DNA of 64,000 nt from Ruegeria sp. ANG-R (GCF_000813985.1 NZ_JWLJ01000001.1:248001-312000); one strand, 5' to 3'; positions 36,485-45,945 are shown, numbered from the stretch's first letter. The notes: generated from the letters alone by a model not told the origin. Translations and numbers: made by a program.

Positions 36485-37648
36485 ATGTTTATGGCCGCAA
36501 TGCAATTCGATCTGGGTGAGGACGTGAACGCCCTGCGCGAGATGGTTCATCGCTGGGCGCAGGAGCGGGTCAAGCCGATGGCGGCTGAGATCGACTCGAC
36601 CAACGCCTTCCCGAACGCGTTGTGGAAAGAGATGGGTGAGCTTGGCCTGCTGGGTGTTACGGTGCCCGAGGAATATGGCGGTGCCGGCATGTCGTATCTG
36701 GCGCACACAATTGCGGTTGAGGAAGTGGCACGGGCCTCGGCTTCGGTATCGTTGTCTTACGGCGCACATTCGAATCTGTGCGTCAACCAGATCAAGCTGA
36801 ACGGCAATGAAGAACAGAAGAAGAAATACCTGCCGCGTTTGATATCCGGGGATCATGTGGGGGCGCTGGCGATGTCCGAGCCTTCCGCCGGGTCGGATGT
36901 GGTGTCAATGAAGCTACGCGCCGAGAAGCGGAACGATCACTACCGGCTGAATGGTAACAAATACTGGATCACCAACGGGCCAGACGCCGATACGCTGGTG
37001 GTTTATGCCAAAACTGATCCTGATGCCGGATCAAAAGGCATCACCGCGTTTCTTATCGAAAAAGAGATGAAAGGGTTCTCGACCTCGCCCCATTTCGACA
37101 AACTGGGGATGCGCGGATCGAACACGGCGGAGCTGATCTTTGAAGATGTCGAGGTCCCGTTTGAAAACGTCCTTGGAGAAGAGGGCCGTGGTGTGGCGGT
37201 TCTGATGTCCGGTCTGGATTATGAGCGTGTGGTACTTGCGGGAATTGGAACCGGGATCATGGCGGCCTGCTTGGATGAGGTGATGCCCTATCTGGCCGAA
37301 CGCAAGCAGTTCGGTAAACCGATCGGAAGCTTCCAACTCATGCAGGGAAAGATCGCGGATATGTACACGGCGATGAACTCAGCCCGGGCCTATGTCTATG
37401 AGGTCGCAAAAGCCTGTGACCGGGGGGATGTGACCCGTCAGGATGCGGCGGCCTGCTGCCTTTACGCCTCGGAACAGGCCATGGTTCAGGCGCATCAGGC
37501 GGTTCAGGCGCTGGGCGGCGCCGGGTTCCTGTCGGATGCGCCGGTCAGCCGGATTTTCCGCGATGCAAAGCTGATGGAGATCGGTGCGGGCACCAGCGAA
37601 ATCCGCCGGATGCTGATCGGCCGCGAAATGATGGGCGAGATGCGCTGA
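36485..37648 (+). CDS. ivd: isovaleryl-CoA dehydrogenase (acyl-CoA dehydrogenase family)
   Basis: An FAD enzyme oxidising isovaleryl-CoA to 3-methylcrotonyl-CoA, the committed step of leucine breakdown. The 387 residues match the family. Marks are [20 protein letters not shown] near residue 48, [20 protein letters not shown] near 125, [18 protein letters not shown] near 158, and [20 protein letters not shown] near 275. [20 protein letters not shown] is at the C-terminus. Context with mccA, mccB, mvaB and a hydratase supports the isovaleryl specificity. The start at 36485 follows GGAGGG by 7 bases; a TTG-initiated extension would run through the operator. Confidence 0.93.
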   Translation: MFMAAMQFDLGEDVNALREMVHRWAQERVKPMAAEIDSTNAFPNALWKEMGELGLLGVTVPEEYGGAGMSYLAHTIAVEEVARASASVSLSYGAHSNLCVNQIKLNGNEEQKKKYLPRLISGDHVGALAMSEPSAGSDVVSMKLRAEKRNDHYRLNGNKYWITNGPDADTLVVYAKTDPDAGSKGITAFLIEKEMKGFSTSPHFDKLGMRGSNTAELIFEDVEVPFENVLGEEGRGVAVLMSGLDYERVVLAGIGTGIMAACLDEVMPYLAERKQFGKPIGSFQLMQGKIADMYTAMNSARAYVYEVAKACDRGDVTRQDAAACCLYASEQAMVQAHQAVQALGGAGFLSDAPVSRIFRDAKLMEIGAGTSEIRRMLIGREMMGEMR

Positions 37649-37657
37649 GCGCAACAA

Positions 37658-37684
37658 GCCCCGCAGTTCAGAAAACTACGGGGC
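37658..37684. terminator. bidirectional terminator between ivd and ompW
   Basis: An 11-base-pair stem with one C/A mismatch (GCCCCGCAGTT at 37658-37668, AACTACGGGGC at 37674-37684) lies in the 51-base gap between convergent genes. Tails are only weakly T-rich on either side. Confidence 0.65.
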
Positions 37685-37699
37685 ATTGAAAGTTATGGA

Positions 37700-38305
37700 T
37701 CAGAAACGATGGACGTAGGACAGGCCAACGAGGAAGGGATCGATCTCGGCTTTGCCGATGTCGTTGCCGTCCAGGGTGACGTCCGAGTCGATGTCGAACC
37801 AGCGCACGTTCAGACGCACGGCGCCTTTCTCGGTCACCATGTAGTCCAGACCGGCCTGCAGCGAGACACCGAACGAGTCGTCGACATCCAGATCACCCAG
37901 AGGCGAGTCTTCGTCGAAGAAGATGGTATAGTTCAGACCCGCGCCGACATAGGGTTTCCATGCGCTGTTGGTCGCGAAGTGATAGTTCAGCGACAGGGTG
38001 GGCGGCAGGTGCTTCACGCTGCCGGCATCAACGCTTCCGCCAAGGGTGACGTTGTGCTTGAACGGCGTCGCGGCAAGCAATTCGATCCCGAGATTGTCCT
38101 GAATGAAGTACTCGGCAGTGAAGATAGGACGGGTGTCCGAGTCGATGTCTGCATCAAACCCGGCAAGTGTGCCGTTGTCGGATTTGGGCTTCAGGTAGCC
38201 CACACCAACGCCAAGCGTCCAGTCGCCCTGAGATTGGGCAAACGCCGGAGCGGCCAGCGCGACAAGTGCGGTAGCAAGGGTCAAAGCGGCGAGTTTCTTT
38301 GTCAT
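37700..38305 (-). CDS. ompW: OmpW-family outer membrane protein
   Basis: A 201-residue eight-stranded beta-barrel precursor. A Sec signal (MTKKLAALTLATALV to PAFAQ, cut near residue 22) is followed by the OmpW opening GDWTLGVGVGYLKPKSDNG. TAEYFIQDNLGIELLAATPF near residue 65 is typical, as are LPPTLSLNYHF and the C-terminal YVHRF, whose last Phe is recognised by BamA. I took the start at 38305, with AAAGG seven bases upstream. It is inserted between leucine-catabolism genes on the opposite strand. An FNR-like box lies about 60 bases upstream, in line with oxygen-responsive ompW control known in enterobacteria. Confidence 0.93.
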   Translation of the reverse strand: MTKKLAALTLATALVALAAPAFAQSQGDWTLGVGVGYLKPKSDNGTLAGFDADIDSDTRPIFTAEYFIQDNLGIELLAATPFKHNVTLGGSVDAGSVKHLPPTLSLNYHFATNSAWKPYVGAGLNYTIFFDEDSPLGDLDVDDSFGVSLQAGLDYMVTEKGAVRLNVRWFDIDSDVTLDGNDIGKAEIDPFLVGLSYVHRF

Positions 38306-38363
38306 ATTCATGCCTTTGGTTGCGTTAATATGGGCTTTGTGAATGCACCGTTGCCGCCCAACC

Positions 38364-38377
38364 CTGATCTGCATCAA
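38364..38377 (-). promoter_or_regulatory. FNR/FnrL-like box upstream of ompW
   Basis: On the ompW strand the sequence reads TTGAT-GCAG-ATCAG, matching nine of ten positions of the TTGAT-N4-ATCAA consensus. It is centred about 65 bases before the ompW start codon and about 70 before the divergent synthetase. No mapped transcript start is available, so the position class is uncertain. Confidence 0.5.
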
Positions 38378-38441
38378 TTCCCCTCAGGCGAGGTGGCGAT
38401 GCGGAGCGGCTTAAATGCCAGTAAAATAAGGGGAAATCGGC

Positions 38442-39965
38442 ATGTGTCCTGCTGAGGTCATACCGGGTTTGCACAGTGATCAAAGCTGGGCGATTCCGGC
38501 GCGGCTGAACATGGCGCGGCAATGCCTTTCGCAGCCGCCCGAGCAGGTTGCCGTTCTGGATCTGACCGAAGGCGATATACGTGCGGTTACCTTTGGCGAT
38601 CTGGAGCGAATGACCGACAGTATCGCGCGTGCTCTGTCAGAGCGGGTCCGGTCCGGCGAACGAGTGGGCGTATTGCTCAGCCAGTCGCCGTGGTGCGCGG
38701 CGGCGCATCTGGCGATCTGGAAGATCGGGGCGATTTCAGTGCCGTTGTTCAGGCTGTTCAAGCGCGATGCGCTGGCATCGCGTGTTGGGGATGCGGGAGC
38801 ACGGATCGTCTTGACGGATGTCGATGGGGCCGCTTTGCTAGGTGATCTGGCCCGGCCCCTGTTGATCGATGAGATTGAAAGGTGGGAAGCGCCAGTCCCT
38901 TTTGCCGATACCGGCCCCGAAGATCCGGCGGTGCTGATCTACACGTCAGGCACCACCGGCAGCCCAAAGGGAGCTTTGCACGGGCATCGTGTGCTGACAG
39001 GCCATCTGCCGGGTGTTTCGATCAGTCACAACCACCTGCGGGAAGGTGACTGCCTGTGGACTCCGGCTGACTGGGCCTGGATCGGGGGGCTGTTTGATGT
39101 GTTGATGCCCGGTCTGGCTTTGGGCATCCCCGTCGTGGCTGCGCGGCTGGACAAATTCACGCCCGGGGCCTGTGTCGATGTGATTTCACGTGGCGGCGTG
39201 CGGAATGTCTTTTTTCCACCGACGGCGCTGCGGATGCTCAAGGCGGCAGATCAGGAGATTCCGAGCCTGCGTTCGGTGGCGTCGGGGGGTGAGCCGCTGG
39301 GGGCTGAAATGCTGGCCTGGGGACAGCAGGCGTTTGGCCTGACGATCAACGAATTTTACGGTCAGACCGAGTGCAACATGGTTGTTTCCTCCTGCGCCGA
39401 GGATTTCCCTGTGCGACCGGGCTGCATTGGCCAACCTGTGCCGGGGCATGAGGTCGCGGTGGTCGACGAGGATGGCAACCCGACGGATGAAGAGGGTGAC
39501 GTGGCCATCCGGCGCGGTTCGGCCTCGATGCTGTTGGAATACTGGAACCGGCCTGATGCGACCGCCAAGAAGTTTCGCGGCGATTGGCTGATCACCGGAG
39601 ACCGCGGCGTATGGGAGGGCGATTATCTGCGTTTCCTGGGCCGCGACGATGACGTGATCACCTCGGCCGGATATCGCATCGGCCCGGCTGAGATCGAGGA
39701 TTGCCTGCTGACTCACCCAGCAGTCGCCACGGTGGGCGTGGTCGGCAAACCCGACCCGCTGCGGACCGAAATTGTGAAGGCCTATGTCGTGTTAAAGTCG
39801 GGGACTGAAGCGTCAGAGCAAGAGTTGCAGGATTGGGTCAAGGATCGGCTGGCGCAGTATTCTTACCCACGTGAGGTGGCATTTCTTGAGGAATTGCCGA
39901 TGACAGTGACGGGGAAGGTCATTCGGAAAGAACTGAGAGTGCGGGCGGCAGGAGAGTTGAGATGA
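38442..39965 (+). CDS. AMP-forming acyl-CoA synthetase
   Basis: A 507-residue ANL-superfamily ligase activating a carboxylic acid through an acyl-AMP. Motif A3 YTSGTTGSPKGALHGH (residues about 167-182) binds ATP. NEFYGQTECNMV near 304 is the A5 region, WLITGDRGVWEGDYLRFLGR near 385 contains the conserved Asp, and TVTGKVIRKEL near the end has the catalytic A10 lysine. In its leucine-operon setting the substrate may be a branched short-chain acid (isovalerate, 3-methylcrotonate) or acetoacetate; this is inference. AGGGGA eight bases upstream supports the start. It is coupled by ATGA to the next gene. Confidence 0.9.
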   Translation: MCPAEVIPGLHSDQSWAIPARLNMARQCLSQPPEQVAVLDLTEGDIRAVTFGDLERMTDSIARALSERVRSGERVGVLLSQSPWCAAAHLAIWKIGAISVPLFRLFKRDALASRVGDAGARIVLTDVDGAALLGDLARPLLIDEIERWEAPVPFADTGPEDPAVLIYTSGTTGSPKGALHGHRVLTGHLPGVSISHNHLREGDCLWTPADWAWIGGLFDVLMPGLALGIPVVAARLDKFTPGACVDVISRGGVRNVFFPPTALRMLKAADQEIPSLRSVASGGEPLGAEMLAWGQQAFGLTINEFYGQTECNMVVSSCAEDFPVRPGCIGQPVPGHEVAVVDEDGNPTDEEGDVAIRRGSASMLLEYWNRPDATAKKFRGDWLITGDRGVWEGDYLRFLGRDDDVITSAGYRIGPAEIEDCLLTHPAVATVGVVGKPDPLRTEIVKAYVVLKSGTEASEQELQDWVKDRLAQYSYPREVAFLEELPMTVTGKVIRKELRVRAAGELR

Positions 39966-40441
39966 GGCGTATTTTAATCATTGCTTGTATGGCGATACCA
40001 ACGCACGCGGCGGCAGATTGGGCTCCGAAGCCGGTTGCCGAGGCTGGAATTTGGGATTGTGTAGTGCAGGCCGGTAGCGGTTGGCACGCCGGGGTCACTT
40101 GTATCGGACAGTTCGCTGATGCCTGCATCGAAGAGAGCGGTGCCTTCGACAGTATCACGGTCGCTCAGTGCAGAGACGCTGAAACGGAAGGCTGGGATGC
40201 GGTTTTGAACACTGCTTACCAGTCTCTGCGCGCCGATTTATCCGCACCGGATATGCTGCCCGTGGCGGCGGAGGCTCTGACCGATGCCCAGCGGGCCTGG
40301 ATCAAATTCCGGGACGCTGAATGCCTTTCGCGCGGGAATCTCACGACCGGTACCGCTCATTTCGAAGACGGAGCAGATTGTTTTTTGCGAGTCACTGCGA
40401 CGCGGGCTTTGGATCTTATCGGTTATGGAGGCACACCATGA
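39962..40441 (+). CDS. LprI-like (DUF1311) secreted protein
   Basis: A 159-residue exported protein. The signal peptide [18 protein letters not shown] is followed by a Cys-rich module. The C-terminal half has the lysozyme-inhibitor LprI pattern: [29 protein letters not shown] and a following Cys in [16 protein letters not shown]. LprI-type proteins occur as lysozyme inhibitors in some bacteria, but most are uncharacterised. It overlaps the synthetase stop (ATGA) and its end overlaps the mccB start (ATGA), so it is translated in the middle of the catabolic operon with no evident metabolic link. Confidence 0.8.
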   Translation: MRRILIIACMAIPTHAAADWAPKPVAEAGIWDCVVQAGSGWHAGVTCIGQFADACIEESGAFDSITVAQCRDAETEGWDAVLNTAYQSLRADLSAPDMLPVAAEALTDAQRAWIKFRDAECLSRGNLTTGTAHFEDGADCFLRVTATRALDLIGYGGTP

Positions 40442-42048
40442 GCAAGCTAAATTCCAAAGCCATGCCTGCCTCGGAGAGCTTCAAGGCGAACCGCGTAGCT
40501 CACCTCGACGCACTGGCACAGATCGCCGAGGCCGCCGAAGCGGCCCGCATGGGTGGCGGCGAGAAGTCCCGGGCGCGACATGAATCGCGGGGCAAGATGC
40601 TGCCGCGTCGTCGGGTGGCGAACCTGCTCGATCCGGGTTCTCCGTTTTTGGAAATCGGCGCGACGGCGGCACATGGGATGTATGGGGATGCCGCGCCCTG
40701 TGCCGGCGTGATCGCGGGGATTGGCCGGGTACAGGGGCGCGAGGTCATGGTAGTCTGCAACGACGCCACCGTTAAAGGTGGCACATATTATCCGCTGACG
40801 GTCAAGAAACACCTCCGCGCGCAGGAGATTGCCGAGGAAAACCATCTGCCCTGCATCTATCTGGTCGACAGTGGCGGCGCGAACCTGCCCAATCAGGATG
40901 AGGTTTTTCCTGATCGCGACCACTTTGGCCGCATCTTCTATAATCAGGCGCGGATGAGCGCGAAGGGTATCCCTCAAATCGCTGTCGTGATGGGCTCGTG
41001 CACGGCGGGCGGGGCCTATGTTCCTGCGATGTCGGATGTGACGATCATCGTGAAAGAGCAGGGGACAATCTTTCTGGCCGGGCCGCCCTTGGTCAAGGCG
41101 GCGACGGGGGAGGTTGTGACAGCTGAAGATCTGGGCGGCGGTGATGTGCACACGCGCCTGTCGGGTGTGGCGGACTATCTGGCCGAGGATGATGCACATG
41201 CACTGGCCTTGGCCCGCCGCGCGGTTGGGTCGTTGGGTGGTGCCGGGCTGAAGCCCGGCCTACAGTTTGAGGCACCCGAGGAGCCAGCTTATGACCCCGA
41301 AGAGATTCTTGGCGTTGTGCCCGCCGATCTGAGAACCCCCTATGACATCCGTGAAGTGATCGCGCGGCTTGTCGATGGCTCGCGCTTCGACGAATTCAAA
41401 CCGCGCTTTGGTGAGACGCTGGTAACCGGGTTCGCCCATGTCAAAGGCTGCCCGGTCGGGATCATCGCCAACAATGGCGTCTTGTTTTCCGAGGCCGCGC
41501 AGAAGGGCGCGCATTTTGTCGAGCTGTGTTCGCAGCGCAAAACACCGCTGGTATTCCTGCAGAACATCACCGGCTTCATGGTTGGTCGCAAATACGAAAA
41601 CGAAGGCATCGCGCGGCACGGGGCCAAGATGGTGACGGCGGTGGCAACGACGAGCGTTCCCAAGATCACCATGCTGGTTGGCGGCTCGTTCGGGGCTGGA
41701 AACTACGGCATGGCGGGTCGGGCCTATCAGCCTCGGTTCCTGTGGACCTGGCCGAACTCCCGGATTTCAGTGATGGGCGGCGAGCAGGCAGCGGGTGTCC
41801 TGGCCACTGTAAAGCGCGAGGGGATCGAACGGCAGGGCGGTACGTGGTCCACCGAGGAGGAGGCCGAATTCAAACGCCCGACGCTGGACATGTTCGAGGA
41901 GCAATCGCACCCGCTTTATGCCTCGGCCCGTCTCTGGGATGACGGCATCATCGACCCGCGCAAAAGCCGCGACGTGCTGGCCCTATCGCTGACTGCCGCA
42001 CTGAACGCCCCGATTGAGGAGACACGTTTCGGCGTGTTCAGGATGTGA
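40438..42048 (+). CDS. mccB: methylcrotonyl-CoA carboxylase carboxyltransferase (beta) subunit
   Basis: Transfers carboxyl from biotin to 3-methylcrotonyl-CoA, giving 3-methylglutaconyl-CoA. At 536 residues it is normal for MccB. Marks include the opening [36 protein letters not shown] near residue 138, [16 protein letters not shown] near 184, [13 protein letters not shown] near 218, and the C-terminal [28 protein letters not shown] upstream selects the ATG at 40438, which overlaps the LprI stop. The final residues [10 protein letters not shown] recur in a diverged fragment at 42829-42960. Confidence 0.97.
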   Translation: MSKLNSKAMPASESFKANRVAHLDALAQIAEAAEAARMGGGEKSRARHESRGKMLPRRRVANLLDPGSPFLEIGATAAHGMYGDAAPCAGVIAGIGRVQGREVMVVCNDATVKGGTYYPLTVKKHLRAQEIAEENHLPCIYLVDSGGANLPNQDEVFPDRDHFGRIFYNQARMSAKGIPQIAVVMGSCTAGGAYVPAMSDVTIIVKEQGTIFLAGPPLVKAATGEVVTAEDLGGGDVHTRLSGVADYLAEDDAHALALARRAVGSLGGAGLKPGLQFEAPEEPAYDPEEILGVVPADLRTPYDIREVIARLVDGSRFDEFKPRFGETLVTGFAHVKGCPVGIIANNGVLFSEAAQKGAHFVELCSQRKTPLVFLQNITGFMVGRKYENEGIARHGAKMVTAVATTSVPKITMLVGGSFGAGNYGMAGRAYQPRFLWTWPNSRISVMGGEQAAGVLATVKREGIERQGGTWSTEEEAEFKRPTLDMFEEQSHPLYASARLWDDGIIDPRKSRDVLALSLTAALNAPIEETRFGVFRM

Positions 42049-42059
42049 TCATGGGGGAC

Positions 42060-42782
42060 TTAGTCAGGTTTGTGTCCAGAAAGCCGAATGGCGCTGCCGT
42101 AGACGTAGTATCTTGTGTCGACATTCAAACCAACAGATTTCAAGGCATCGGCAACCGAGCCGCCGCTTCCAAAGTTGCGGGTATACTCTCCGATCATGGT
42201 GAAATCCTGAGCACCATTCAGAAACAGGCGTTCAATCTGCGGCAGGACACCGTCCAGATAAAGTCGGTAGAGGGGACGCAGCGACCAGCCCACGGGATCG
42301 GTCGCTTCGATCAACGAAAAAGGCGCACCGGGTTTGAGAATGCGGCGCAGTTGCCGGGCGAAAATCAGGTGTTGATCCGCATTGAACGTCTTGAGGCCAA
42401 AGGTCGAGATGGCAAAATCCGCACTTTCGTTGGGCAGGTCGGTCGTGAGCATATTAGCACAAAGATGCGACACGCGATCTTCGCGACCCATATGCAGCCT
42501 TTTCAAGGCCTGACGATGCATCCCGGGGCTGATGTCAATGGCGGTTACTTTTTCTATTTTGGGAAAACGCGCAAACAGGTGCGGCCACGCCTCACCTGTT
42601 CCCGCCATCAGATCTACGCCGGACGCAGATGTGTCATGCGGCAACGTCAGGCCGTCGATACAGGATTTGCGCCAGGCACGGATCAATCCGAAAGACGCAA
42701 TTGCGCTCCAGTTTCGGTACGCGCCGGAACACCTGTCAAATACGCCTGCTACAAACTCGGGATCGTAGATGTCATGGGTCAT
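42060..42782 (-). CDS. class I SAM-dependent methyltransferase (UbiE/COQ5-like)
   Basis: A 240-residue methyltransferase with a Rossmann SAM motif GVDLMAGTGEAWPHLF near residue 54 and AIDISPGMHRQALKRL near 82. ADFAISTFGLKTFN near 121 follows. RQLRRILKPGAPFSLIEATDPVGW near 143 is the UbiE/COQ5 post-motif pattern, split here over two phrases (LRRILKPGA and FSLIEATDP). The substrate is unknown; quinone or small-molecule methylation is possible. It is the only minus-strand gene between mccB and mccA, so it interrupts the operon. I chose 42782; longer in-frame starts would run antisense through the mccB vestige. Confidence 0.85.
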   Translation of the reverse strand: MTHDIYDPEFVAGVFDRCSGAYRNWSAIASFGLIRAWRKSCIDGLTLPHDTSASGVDLMAGTGEAWPHLFARFPKIEKVTAIDISPGMHRQALKRLHMGREDRVSHLCANMLTTDLPNESADFAISTFGLKTFNADQHLIFARQLRRILKPGAPFSLIEATDPVGWSLRPLYRLYLDGVLPQIERLFLNGAQDFTMIGEYTRNFGSGGSVADALKSVGLNVDTRYYVYGSAIRLSGHKPD

Positions 42783-42828
42783 AGCGCGGACCCTGCAGTT
42801 GTGACATGGAAAGTGCAAGGAATTGCTG

Positions 42829-42960
42829 ATGTTTGATAGAGTGTTGATCGGAAAGGGTATTGTCTCCTCGTCCAATGTGCACGTTGATCTGGCTCTGACC
42901 CAAATGACCGCGCTGTCCGCTCCGGTCGAGGAGGCACGTTTCTGCGTGTTCAGGATGTAA
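42829..42960 (+). pseudogene. vestigial copy of the mccB 3' end (possible 43-residue frame)
   Basis: From 42850 the plus strand encodes a C-terminus that aligns without gaps to MccB: KGIVSSSNVHVDL against [13 protein letters not shown], then LTQMTALSAPVEEARF against [15 protein letters not shown], both ending VFRM. Over the last 25 residues 15 are identical, and the final 24 coding bases differ at one position. An ATG at 42829 with AAGGA seven bases upstream would give a 43-residue product, so expression as a small peptide cannot be excluded. It ends 1 base before the ASCH gene start. It most likely marks the rearrangement that placed the methyltransferase here. Confidence 0.65.
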
Positions 42961-42961
42961 G

Positions 42962-43387
42962 ATGAGCGTTTCATTGAATGACGTCATGGTCCGCTATCCA
43001 AGTGCGCAGACCTTCAAGTTTGGAGACAACGCAACGCTGAGTGCGGAGCTGCTGGCGTTGGTGCGATCAGGCCAAAAAACGGCAACCTGTGGTGCTTTGC
43101 GCGACTATCCGGAGGGTAGCCCCGACACACCCGTTGTTGGGCGGCAGGATATTGCGCTGGAATGGGATGATCGCCCGGCCTTGGTGATCGAAACGGTCGA
43201 GGTCTCGACCTGCCGATATTGCGATGTAACTGAGGATTTTGCGTTGGCCGAGGGCGAGAATGAAACGCTTGAGGGCTGGCGCGAGGATCATCGCCGTTAT
43301 TTCGAACGAAATGGTGGGTTTGATCCCGAGATGGAATTGCTTTGCGAACGGTTCCGCCTTGTCGAAGATCTGGCGGTTGAGGGGTAA
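42962..43387 (+). CDS. ASCH-domain protein
   Basis: A 141-residue protein with the ASCH beta-barrel fold (related to PUA). Supporting features are the opening YPSAQTFKFGDNATLSAELLALV, the Lys/Thr-rich strand SGQKTATCGALRDY near residue 36, and the core DIALEWDDRPALVIETVEV. WREDHRRYFERNG with a downstream Glu, typical of YqfB-like amidohydrolase or RNA-binding members, follows. The YqfB branch hydrolyses N4-acetylcytidine; whether this one does is not known. It sits between the mccB vestige and mccA, 3 bases before mccA. Confidence 0.82.
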   Translation: MSVSLNDVMVRYPSAQTFKFGDNATLSAELLALVRSGQKTATCGALRDYPEGSPDTPVVGRQDIALEWDDRPALVIETVEVSTCRYCDVTEDFALAEGENETLEGWREDHRRYFERNGGFDPEMELLCERFRLVEDLAVEG

Positions 43388-43390
43388 GCT

Positions 43391-45325
43391 ATGTTCAACA
43401 AAATCCTGATTGCCAACCGCGGTGAGATTGCTTGCCGTGTGATGGAAACCGCCCAGAAGATGGGCGTATCCTGCGTGGCTGTTTATTCGGATGCCGATGC
43501 CTTGGCCAAGCATGTACAGATGGCCGATGAAGCTGTTCATATCGGCGGCGCGGCCCCGGCTGACAGTTATCTGAGGGGTGATGTGATCATTCAGGCGGCG
43601 CTGGATACGGGCGCGCAAGCGATCCATCCCGGTTATGGCTTTCTGTCCGAGAATCCAGACTTCGTGGATTCGGTTGAGGCAGCAGGCCTGACCTTCATCG
43701 GGCCATCGGCGGACGCGATCCGAAAGATGGGTCTTAAGGACGCGGCAAAGGTTTTGATGGAGCAGGCGGGCGTTCCGGTTGTGCCCGGCTATCATGGCGA
43801 CAATCAAGACCCCGAACACCTAGCAGGCGCGGCGGATACCATTGGTTATCCTGTCCTGATCAAGGCTGTAGCAGGTGGTGGTGGCAAGGGTATGCGGCTG
43901 GTTGAAAAGCCCGAGGAATTCTCGGCTGCTTTGGATAGTGCGCGCGGTGAGGCGAAGACGGCCTTTGGTAATGACGCGGTACTGGTCGAAAAATTTGTCG
44001 CAAAGCCACGTCATATTGAAGTGCAGGTGTTCGGCGATGGCACCCAAGCGGTGCATCTGTTCGAACGCGATTGTTCGTTGCAGCGGCGGCATCAGAAAGT
44101 GATCGAAGAGGCTCCGGCCCCCGGCATGACCGCTGAAATGCGCGAAGCGATGGGGCAGGCGGGCGTGCGCGCGGCTGAGGCTATTGGATACAAAGGCGCG
44201 GGGACGGTTGAGTTCATCGTCGATGCCTCGGACGGACTGCGGCCAGATCGGTTCTGGTTCATGGAAATGAACACGCGATTGCAGGTCGAACACCCGGTGA
44301 CCGAAGCGATCACGGGCGTCGATCTCGTCGAATGGCAGTTGCGTGTGGCTGCCGGTGAGAGCCTGCCGAAACAACAAAGCGATCTGTCGATCAGCGGGCA
44401 CGCGTTCGAGGCGCGTCTCTATGCCGAGGATGTGCCCAAGGGTTTCCTGCCGGCGACAGGCACGCTGACCCATCTTCTGTTCCCGCCCGAGTCGCGCGCG
44501 GACAGTGGCGTGCGCGCCGGGGATACGATCAGCCCCTGGTACGATCCGATGATTGCGAAGGTTGTTGTGCATGGGCCAACACGCGCCGTTGCCTTGGAAT
44601 CCTTACATCGTACTTTGCGTCGGACCGAGGTTGCCGGGACGGTTACCAACCTTGCGTTTCTGGGGGCGTTGACGCGACATGCCGGGTTTGTTGCAGGCGA
44701 CGTGGATACCGGCCTGATCGGGCGGGATATCGACGGATTGTCCAAAGAGGCAGAGGCTTCGCCCGTGGCCGTGGTTGCGGCGGCGATGATGGCGCTCGAT
44801 CTGGTTGAGAGCGGGTCGGAAACCGGATTCACCCTTTGGGCGCCTCTGCACCGGGCGGTGCAGTTGCTGCGAGACGAAGATATAATTGACCTGGATGTTC
44901 AGGTCGAAGGGCCGGATCGTCAGGTATGGCGGATCGGTGAGACCCACATGGTCGCACAGCGGCGCGGCGGCGACTGGATGATCGATGGCAAGCCTATGCC
45001 GCGCGCCGCCATGGCCGGGTCGCAAATCACGGTGTTCGAGAACTACGGACAGGTGTTCGGGATAGTCGACCCGCTTGACCGCGACGCAAGTGCTGCCGGT
45101 GATACGAATGTGGTCGAGGCTCCGATGCCCGGATTGGTCAAGGCCGTCTTCGCCAGTGCCGGACAATCGGTGAAGGAAGGCGAACGGCTGGCCGTTCTGG
45201 AGGCGATGAAGATGGAGCACTCGTTGCTGGCTGCCCGTGACGGTGTGGTCGCAGAAGTGCTGGCCGAAGCTGGCGCTCAGGTCGAGGCAGGGGCGGCATT
45301 GGTGCGCCTTGAGGATAACGCTTGA
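43391..45325 (+). CDS. mccA: methylcrotonyl-CoA carboxylase biotin-containing (alpha) subunit
   Basis: Carboxylates its own biotin with ATP and bicarbonate for MccB. The 644 residues comprise a biotin carboxylase: FNKILIANRGEIACRV at the start, HPGYGFLSENPDF near 77, ATP-grasp loop AGGGGKGMRLV near 160, EMNTRLQVEHPVTE near 292. A middle BT domain follows, and a C-terminal BCCP domain has the biotinyl lysine (Lys607) in EAMKMEHS. The length and pairing with mccB separate it from propionyl-CoA carboxylase. The stop overlaps the TTG start of the GST gene. Confidence 0.97.
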   Translation: MFNKILIANRGEIACRVMETAQKMGVSCVAVYSDADALAKHVQMADEAVHIGGAAPADSYLRGDVIIQAALDTGAQAIHPGYGFLSENPDFVDSVEAAGLTFIGPSADAIRKMGLKDAAKVLMEQAGVPVVPGYHGDNQDPEHLAGAADTIGYPVLIKAVAGGGGKGMRLVEKPEEFSAALDSARGEAKTAFGNDAVLVEKFVAKPRHIEVQVFGDGTQAVHLFERDCSLQRRHQKVIEEAPAPGMTAEMREAMGQAGVRAAEAIGYKGAGTVEFIVDASDGLRPDRFWFMEMNTRLQVEHPVTEAITGVDLVEWQLRVAAGESLPKQQSDLSISGHAFEARLYAEDVPKGFLPATGTLTHLLFPPESRADSGVRAGDTISPWYDPMIAKVVVHGPTRAVALESLHRTLRRTEVAGTVTNLAFLGALTRHAGFVAGDVDTGLIGRDIDGLSKEAEASPVAVVAAAMMALDLVESGSETGFTLWAPLHRAVQLLRDEDIIDLDVQVEGPDRQVWRIGETHMVAQRRGGDWMIDGKPMPRAAMAGSQITVFENYGQVFGIVDPLDRDASAAGDTNVVEAPMPGLVKAVFASAGQSVKEGERLAVLEAMKMEHSLLAARDGVVAEVLAEAGAQVEAGAALVRLEDNA

Positions 45326-45945
45326 GCGATTTGAAGCTTATAGGTTACGGCCACAGCGTCTATTCAAGGTCCGTGCGCATTGCATTGGAAGAACTGGCTC
45401 TTCCATATCTTTGGGAGGAGGCCGATCCCTTCGATGAAGGGGTGAAGTTTCACCCTTTCAACAGGGTTCCAGTGCTTTTCGATGGCAACATTAGGATTTA
45501 CGAATGCTGGGCAATTCTTGAATATCTCTATCGGGTTTGTGATCGGTATCCCGAAAGAAATCCGCTTGCGAATGCACGCGCTGCGCAACTGGCCGGTATC
45601 GCTTCTGCTTACGCATACTGGCCGCTTGTTCGTTGCGTTTATTCACATGGCGTATTTCGGCCGGCGCTGAACTTGGACTGGGATCAATCCAAAATTGACA
45701 CGGGCCTTGCTGAGGCATCGGTCGTCCTGAAAGCGTTAGAAGAGATCGCTGCGGATGGCGTTGTTCTTGCTGCGGGCTGCGCGCCCGAGGATTGTATTTT
45801 GTTTCCAATGATTGATGCGTTCGGGCGGTATCCAGCTGCTGCGGAAATGCTTGCAGGATACCCCAACCTGAATTCATGGTGGGGGCGGACGAAGCGGCAA
45901 AAGACAATAGCCGCTACTTATCTCCCACTGACACCTGAGTCGTGA
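45322..45945 (+). CDS. glutathione S-transferase family protein
   Basis: A 207-residue GST-fold protein. The N-terminal thioredoxin-like domain reads LIGYGHSVYSRSVRIALEELALPY, with Ser/Tyr near the usual catalytic position. The cis-Pro signature is FNRVPVLFDGNIRIYECWAI, with Glu-Cys replacing the usual Glu-Ser of the glutathione site. The C-terminal helical domain has LAAGCAPEDCILFPMIDAF near residue 150. The start is TTG at 45322, overlapping the mccA stop (TTGA) with GAGG seven bases upstream. GST genes in degradation operons often protect against electrophiles or isomerise intermediates, but the substrate is unknown here. Confidence 0.82.
   Translation: MSDLKLIGYGHSVYSRSVRIALEELALPYLWEEADPFDEGVKFHPFNRVPVLFDGNIRIYECWAILEYLYRVCDRYPERNPLANARAAQLAGIASAYAYWPLVRCVYSHGVFRPALNLDWDQSKIDTGLAEASVVLKALEEIAADGVVLAAGCAPEDCILFPMIDAFGRYPAAAEMLAGYPNLNSWWGRTKRQKTIAATYLPLTPES

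Noticed and set aside
42783..42974. 64-codon N-terminal extension of the minus-strand methyltransferase
   Set aside because: It runs antisense through the mccB-derived fragment and lacks methyltransferase similarity; the ATG at 42782 gives the normal family start.
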